64,000 bases of DNA from Candidatus Poribacteria bacterium (GTDB taxonomy: Bacteria > Poribacteria > WGA-4E > WGA-3G), in NCBI GenBank assembly GCA_028821605.1, contig JAPPFM010000058.1, forward strand, positions 62,280 through 126,279. The letters run 5' to 3'. Positions within the stretch are counted from its first letter, which is position 1. The number at the start of each line of letters is the position of its first letter. The notes under the pieces were generated by a model, which worked only from the letters and a program-made list of their open reading frames with translations, was not told the origin of the DNA and did not search any database. The position numbers and the translations under genes were made by a program. Shown in pieces: positions 60,152 to 64,000 of this stretch.

Positions 60152-60859
60152 ATGCTATCAATCTTTAAACGTTACATCGCACTGCTCCTAATTTTCATAG
60201 CCATTGGGTTTTTATGGAACACGCTGTTCGTATATCCACTCAAAATTTTCGTTGTGTTCATGCATGAGGTGAGCCATGGACTTGCGGCAGTCGCAACCGG
60301 AGGTCGTATTCTCGAAATTCAGATTAACCCACAACAAGGCGGGCACGCGCTCACACAAGGTGGATCTCGGTTTTGGACATTAACAGCCGGCTATCTTGGA
60401 AGCCTGTTGTGGGGCGGAGTCATTCTGCTTTTGGCAGCGAGAACACGTTTTGATAAAGCAATTAGTATCCTGATCGGCTTCGGTATGGTGGCTATCTCCA
60501 TTGGCTTCGGTGAGAGTACATTTACCTATCTGTTCGGCATCGGCTTTGGCGTTGCACTGATCGCCATCGGCTTTTATCTTCCAGAGGCTGTCAACGATTG
60601 GGTGTTACGTATTATCGGTGTGACGAGTTGTCTCTACGCGATCCTTGACATCAAGAGCGATGTCTTAGACAGATCCAACCTTCGTTCGGATGCGCGGATG
60701 CTCTCGGAGGTGACAGGCATTGCAACTGAGATTTGGGGTGCTTTGTGGATTCTCATCGCAATTGCACTTACGATATGGTTTCTCTACCTCTCAGGGAAGA
60801 CCCCGACTGTCCAACAAACATCTACCGAGGAAAACACCGAGGAAGGCTCTAATTTATAG
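60152..60859 (+). CDS. M50B-like membrane metalloprotease-family protein
   Basis: A 235-residue polytopic membrane protein. The zinc-type HEVSH motif is at 38-42 inside the second hydrophobic region, followed by GLAAVATGGRILEIQI and GGHALTQGG. This layout, and a later Asp in AILDIKSDVL, match the M50B-like peptidase family, related to site-2 proteases. About six hydrophobic segments are seen, and the C-terminus is an acidic soluble tail. These proteins cleave membrane-bound substrates or may be inactive relatives; the substrate is unknown. The gene has its own promoter candidate. Confidence 0.82.
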   Translation: MLSIFKRYIALLLIFIAIGFLWNTLFVYPLKIFVVFMHEVSHGLAAVATGGRILEIQINPQQGGHALTQGGSRFWTLTAGYLGSLLWGGVILLLAARTRFDKAISILIGFGMVAISIGFGESTFTYLFGIGFGVALIAIGFYLPEAVNDWVLRIIGVTSCLYAILDIKSDVLDRSNLRSDARMLSEVTGIATEIWGALWILIAIALTIWFLYLSGKTPTVQQTSTEENTEEGSNL

Positions 60860-60902
60860 GCACGCTGATAGTTGACTTGCTCGTCGTTTCAGGAAGCCCA
60901 CA

Positions 60903-61124
60903 TTAACCAAACGGGCTAAAGCTTCCCGACGATATCCCACTGAAGTGGAGAAACCACACGCAGAGACCTAATAGAAAAAGTGGAACACAGATAAGTACGA
61001 TGAGGACGAAAAATCCCCATATCCATGAACGTTTGGATTTGGCAACTGTTGCCAGACGCGCAAGCAACACGCCACCACCTATCATAATTATAACAATAAA
61101 ACCGAATACCGCCGCTATCATCAT
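60903..61124 (-). CDS. Small two-helix membrane protein
   Basis: A 73-residue protein with two hydrophobic helices (AAVFGFIVIIMIGGGVLLA and FFVLIVLICVPLFLLGLCVW) joined by a basic loop (TVAKSKRSW), suggesting the loop faces the cytoplasm. A GGGA is about eight bases before the start. I do not recognise a family. It is convergent with the M50B-like gene. Confidence 0.5.
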   Translation of the reverse strand: MMIAAVFGFIVIIMIGGGVLLARLATVAKSKRSWIWGFFVLIVLICVPLFLLGLCVWFLHFSGISSGSFSPFG

Positions 61125-61425
61125 TTTAATTTCCCGGCTCCTGAGCTGCCTTCCACTTCATTGCAGGCAGGTTTTTTGGGTGCATTGAGCGTAATTAAGG
61201 AACTGTCCGGTTTTTTTAAAGATTTTATCCGTACATCCTCTCCTAAGCTTACACATCATTATCTGGCTTAACCGTTCCTCGAAAACCCACCTAAACGAAC
61301 CACAAGGAAGTTAAAATAAGTAATCACCAAAGCACGTAGCCCGAAATGAAATGGAGGGCGACTCTTCGTAAAAGCACGTTGAAGTCCTAACCCACGTTGT
61401 TTAACCGCAAGGAAAGTTAAAAAGT
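61125..61425. other. Intergenic region with two copies of a dispersed repeat
   Basis: About 300 bp without a gene. It carries two versions of a repeat: AACGAACCACAAGGAAGTTA at 61281-61316 (with its left flank) and TTTAACCGCAAGGAAAGTTA near 61401-61424. Between them is GTAGCCC...GGGC around 61335-61357, a weak hairpin. The last repeat ends just before the ATG at 61426 and supplies its AAGGA ribosome-binding site. Confidence 0.6.
61281..61316. repeat. Dispersed repeat, copy 2
   Basis: Matches 51011-51043 across the ACCTMAACGAACCRCAAGGAA core. A shorter relative follows at 61401-61424. Confidence 0.6.
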
Positions 61426-63369
61426 ATGAAACATCCTTCAAAAAGCCCTATTACGCTACGTGCAACGCTGATTGGTATTTTCCTCATCCCTTTTAATAGT
61501 TACTGGGTTCTACATCTCAGTTATATCTGGGACTCCAACCGCCCCACGAGTTTAGCGTTGCTGTTCAATGTCCTGTTCACGCTGCTCGTTCTTATCGGAC
61601 TCAGCGTGGTCCTACGCCGCTTGCACCCAACGTTAGCGTTCACGCAGAGCGAATTGCTAACGATCTATGCGATGCTGTGCCAAGCCTCCGTTTTCGCTGG
61701 ACGCGACATGCTACAAGTCCTGGTGCCATTGATGGGCAACGGTTTTTGGTACGCAACTACCGAAAACGAATGGGCACAACTTTTTCATCAACATCTCCCG
61801 GAATGGCTTGTCGTTGGAAAACAGGAGATATTACAAGGTTTCTACAAAGGCGAATCCACGTTCTATCTTCAGACCAACATACAAGCGTGGCTGCTGCCAA
61901 CACTGATATGGGTAGGTTTTTGCCTCGTCATCGGGGTGACGATGCTCTGTATCAATGTGCTTATACGCAAGCAGTGGCAGGAACATGAACGGCTCACCTA
62001 CCCGATCGCACAACTCCCTTACGAAATCACACGAGCGGCGACAAATGCCGGAAACCACCTGCGGACTGCGTCCCATCTGTTTTTCAATAGACGGATGATG
62101 ACCGTCGGTTTATGCATCGCTGCCGTTCTGAATCTTCTCTATAGTTTACACCAAATCGATCCTGTTTTCCCGACAATTCCGCTCTATCACGGATTTCGAC
62201 TCGGTGAAAAGCCGTGGAGTGCGATGAATAATCCCGGTTTTCGCATTAGCTTCTTTCCGTTTGCGATTGGGGTCGGTTTCCTGATCCCACTCGATTTGGG
62301 GTTCTCCTGCTGGTTTTTTCACCTGTTTTGGCACTTTGAACGGATTATTGGTGAGATGTTCGGTTGGCGAGGGGCTGTCGGATTTCCGCGAGAAATGGCA
62401 CAAATTCGAGGGGTCTGGATAGCCCTATTTCTCTGGACTCTGTGGATGGGGCGTTCACATGTTAAGGTGGTGCTGCAGACGATTTTCAACAACCGCGCGC
62501 CCACCACGAATGACGAAGGCGAAGCGTTACGTTATAGAACAGCAGGCATCGGCGCGCTCATCGGATTTATCTTGATTCTGGCGTTTTGTCTGAAGGCGGG
62601 AATGTCGCTCTGGTTTGCAGCCTTATTTTTCGCGCTCTATTTCGCGATGTCGGTGACAATCACCCGTATCCGTGCCGAACTGGGACCGCCCGCGCACGAC
62701 CTCTACAATGCTGGTCCAGATTTACTCCTGACAGACGCGCTTGGCACACGTCGTATCGGCAACCGGAACCTCTCGGTGATGTCGCTCTTTTTCTGGTTGA
62801 ACCATCTCTCGTATCGCGCGCATCCAATGCCACATCAATTGGAGGGATTGAAACTCGCACATCAAACCCGTTTCAATCCGACGCAACTGCTGTGGGTATT
62901 GGCGATTGCCATCTTCGTGGGTGCACTCTCTGCAGCGTGGGGACACTTGCACCTCTCATACCAAGTCGGTTTAGAACAAGCGCGCTCGTGGTATGCTCGC
63001 GCAGCTTTCAACAGACTCGCGGGATGGCTCTATAACCCCAGCGAAACGAGTATCAGTGGCATGCTCTATACCGCTGGTGGATTTGGGTTCTCGGTTAGCC
63101 TCCTGCTCCTACGATGGCGATTTATCCAGTGGCCCCTGCATCCTGTTGGATACGTCGTTTCAAGTTGGTGGACCTTTACCGGACTGTGGTTTCCGCTCTT
63201 AATCAGTTGGATCATTAAAAGGATATTGCTCTCGACAGGCGGTGTTCGGTTATATCGGCGTTCAATCCCATTTTTCATCGGGTTGGTTATCGGCGATGTG
63301 ATCGTCGCATCCATAATTAGTATTTTGGGATTGATTTTCGATTTTCGCGTCGTTTACCTGAGTTGGTAA
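61426..63369 (+). CDS. DUF6785/DUF6784-type polytopic membrane protein
   Basis: A 647-residue integral membrane protein with about fourteen to sixteen hydrophobic helices. The ITRIRAELGPPAHDLYNAGPD block and FFWLNHLSYRAHPMPHQLEG are hallmarks of a family annotated as DUF6785/DUF6784 in planctomycete-like and related bacteria. By its size and helix count it resembles oligopeptide (OPT) transporters, but transport has not been shown. The start ATG is at 61426, with AAGGA twelve bases upstream inside a dispersed repeat. No partner gene is obvious. Confidence 0.78.
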   Translation: MKHPSKSPITLRATLIGIFLIPFNSYWVLHLSYIWDSNRPTSLALLFNVLFTLLVLIGLSVVLRRLHPTLAFTQSELLTIYAMLCQASVFAGRDMLQVLVPLMGNGFWYATTENEWAQLFHQHLPEWLVVGKQEILQGFYKGESTFYLQTNIQAWLLPTLIWVGFCLVIGVTMLCINVLIRKQWQEHERLTYPIAQLPYEITRAATNAGNHLRTASHLFFNRRMMTVGLCIAAVLNLLYSLHQIDPVFPTIPLYHGFRLGEKPWSAMNNPGFRISFFPFAIGVGFLIPLDLGFSCWFFHLFWHFERIIGEMFGWRGAVGFPREMAQIRGVWIALFLWTLWMGRSHVKVVLQTIFNNRAPTTNDEGEALRYRTAGIGALIGFILILAFCLKAGMSLWFAALFFALYFAMSVTITRIRAELGPPAHDLYNAGPDLLLTDALGTRRIGNRNLSVMSLFFWLNHLSYRAHPMPHQLEGLKLAHQTRFNPTQLLWVLAIAIFVGALSAAWGHLHLSYQVGLEQARSWYARAAFNRLAGWLYNPSETSISGMLYTAGGFGFSVSLLLLRWRFIQWPLHPVGYVVSSWWTFTGLWFPLLISWIIKRILLSTGGVRLYRRSIPFFIGLVIGDVIVASIISILGLIFDFRVVYLSW

Positions 63370-63399
63370 ACCTCTTACGAAAAAGAATGGGAAAATTGC

Positions 63400-63429
63400 T
63401 TGACATCTGAGATATATTGGTGCTAAACT
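63400..63429 (+). promoter_or_regulatory. Promoter for the small membrane protein and pyrD
   Basis: TTGACA (63400-63405), an 18-bp spacer and TGCTAAACT (TAAACT at 63424-63429, extended -10). Confidence 0.6.
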
Positions 63430-63495
63430 TTTCACGAAGAACAGAAAGCTTAATTTTATAACACATCTCAAAACACGTCATACGGAGACCCTTTC

Positions 63496-63765
63496 ATGAA
63501 AAGGCACCATATTGTTGGTATTATCGCTGGAATATGTGGGATAGGCTTCACAGTACACAGTGCCCTTTCGGCAGACATCATCGACGCACTCATAAACTTC
63601 ATCCTATTCTCTGTTTTAGCCGTTTCGACCTTTTTTAAGGACAAATTACCTTCAAAATGGTCCCAACCGATATTACCATCTTGGGTACATATCGTTTTAA
63701 TTTGCATTTCATTGCTTGGGTTACTTTTTCTCAATAGAATAGCAAAACTACCCTCATTTAGATAA
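63496..63765 (+). CDS. Small membrane protein upstream of pyrD
   Basis: An 89-residue protein with three hydrophobic stretches ([54 protein letters not shown]). The start ATG at 63496 follows GGAG. I do not recognise a family. It ends 1 bp before the pyrD start, so the two are tightly co-translated. Confidence 0.65.
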   Translation: MKRHHIVGIIAGICGIGFTVHSALSADIIDALINFILFSVLAVSTFFKDKLPSKWSQPILPSWVHIVLICISLLGLLFLNRIAKLPSFR

Positions 63766-63766
63766 A

Positions 63767-64000
63767 ATGGACACAACAGACTTACCGCTCAGTATAAATA
63801 TCGGCGGGATACAGATGCGAAATCCCGTCATGACGGCATCCGGCACCTTCGGCTACGGCAGTGAATACGTGGATTTCGTGGATCTGAACCGACTCGGTGC
63901 GGTCGTCGTTAAAGGTATCACAAGCGTGCCGTGGCCAGGCAATCCGATGCAACGCATCATGGAAACCCCCTCCGGTATGCTCAATGCGATTGGACTACAA
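63767..64000 (+). CDS. pyrD: Dihydroorotate dehydrogenase PyrD, class 1 (5' part)
   Basis: The first 78 residues of a dihydroorotate dehydrogenase, cut by the right edge. The N-terminus ([51 protein letters not shown]) is typical of class 1B enzymes, which use FMN and pass electrons to NAD through PyrK. The enzyme oxidises dihydroorotate to orotate in pyrimidine synthesis. Sharing a transcript with a small membrane protein is unusual. Confidence 0.93.
   Translation, partial: MDTTDLPLSINIGGIQMRNPVMTASGTFGYGSEYVDFVDLNRLGAVVVKGITSVPWPGNPMQRIMETPSGMLNAIGLQ

Overview
The window is a gene-dense stretch of chromosome, with most genes less than 150 bp apart and short operons on both strands. The gene mix suggests a carbohydrate-degrading, probably marine or sponge-associated bacterium of the Candidatus Poribacteria type or a nearby PVC-like lineage. 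It has five PhyH-family dioxygenases, an arylsulfatase, GH95 and GH32 glycosidases, secreted LamG proteins, Gfo/Idh/MocA and TIM-barrel sugar enzymes, a DUF6807 protein and a DUF6785-type membrane protein. The taxonomic call is an inference from gene content, because no rRNA or tRNA gene is visible.

Layout. 1-9049 (minus strand): the start of a TPR gene built on 102-bp repeats, two tandem HAD hydrolases, queC, a lectin-like protein, an MFS transporter, a NuoE-NuoF fusion, two overlapping PhyH genes and an alpha/beta hydrolase. 9255-14891: a secreted LamG protein, two PhyH genes, a DUF6807 protein and a Gfo/Idh/MocA oxidoreductase. 14957-18938: a Nudix hydrolase, a secreted metalloprotease with a VHL-like C-terminus, and a HindVP-type restriction-modification pair. 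18990-31986: a glycan region with two GH32 proteins, a mannonate-dehydratase-like enzyme, tandem LamG proteins, a TPR protein, a sulfatase, an ankyrin protein and a GH95 fucosidase. 32024-40838: a solitary DNA methyltransferase, a cupin, a GNAT enzyme, an alcohol-dehydrogenase-like enzyme, a methyltransferase-HNH fusion beside an AT-rich membrane-anchored protein, a BIME-like repeat, a PhyH gene and an rmlB-like gene. 41067-50948 (mostly plus): an aldo/keto reductase, a thiamine-binding-like protein, two secreted proteins of an unrecognised repeated domain, a twin-thioredoxin protein and an ABC ATPase. 51038-59926 (minus): a dehydrogenase, an epimerase, a PARIS-like ATPase/TOPRIM pair, a 560-residue unknown, a ROK kinase, a CHAD domain split over two genes and aroC. 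60152-64000: membrane proteins and the start of pyrD.

Main observations. (1) Five secreted proteins from two unrelated domain families end in the same short tail, V-E-P-x-x-K-L-x-x-x-W-x-x-[ILV]-K. It lies at the extreme C-terminus and is a candidate undescribed sorting or attachment tag. (2) Many intergenic gaps carry short hairpins with different stems but the same 5' GTAG foot, as in REP elements mobilised by RAYT transposases; one 219-bp element is a BIME-like inverted pair. (3) Defence genes are scattered: a HindVP-like RM system, a PARIS-like pair embedded in an operon, and a methyltransferase-HNH fusion next to an unrecognised AT-rich gene. (4) One PhyH paralogue has His-Gly-Gly where its neighbour has His-Arg-Asp, the substitution known from non-haem iron halogenases.
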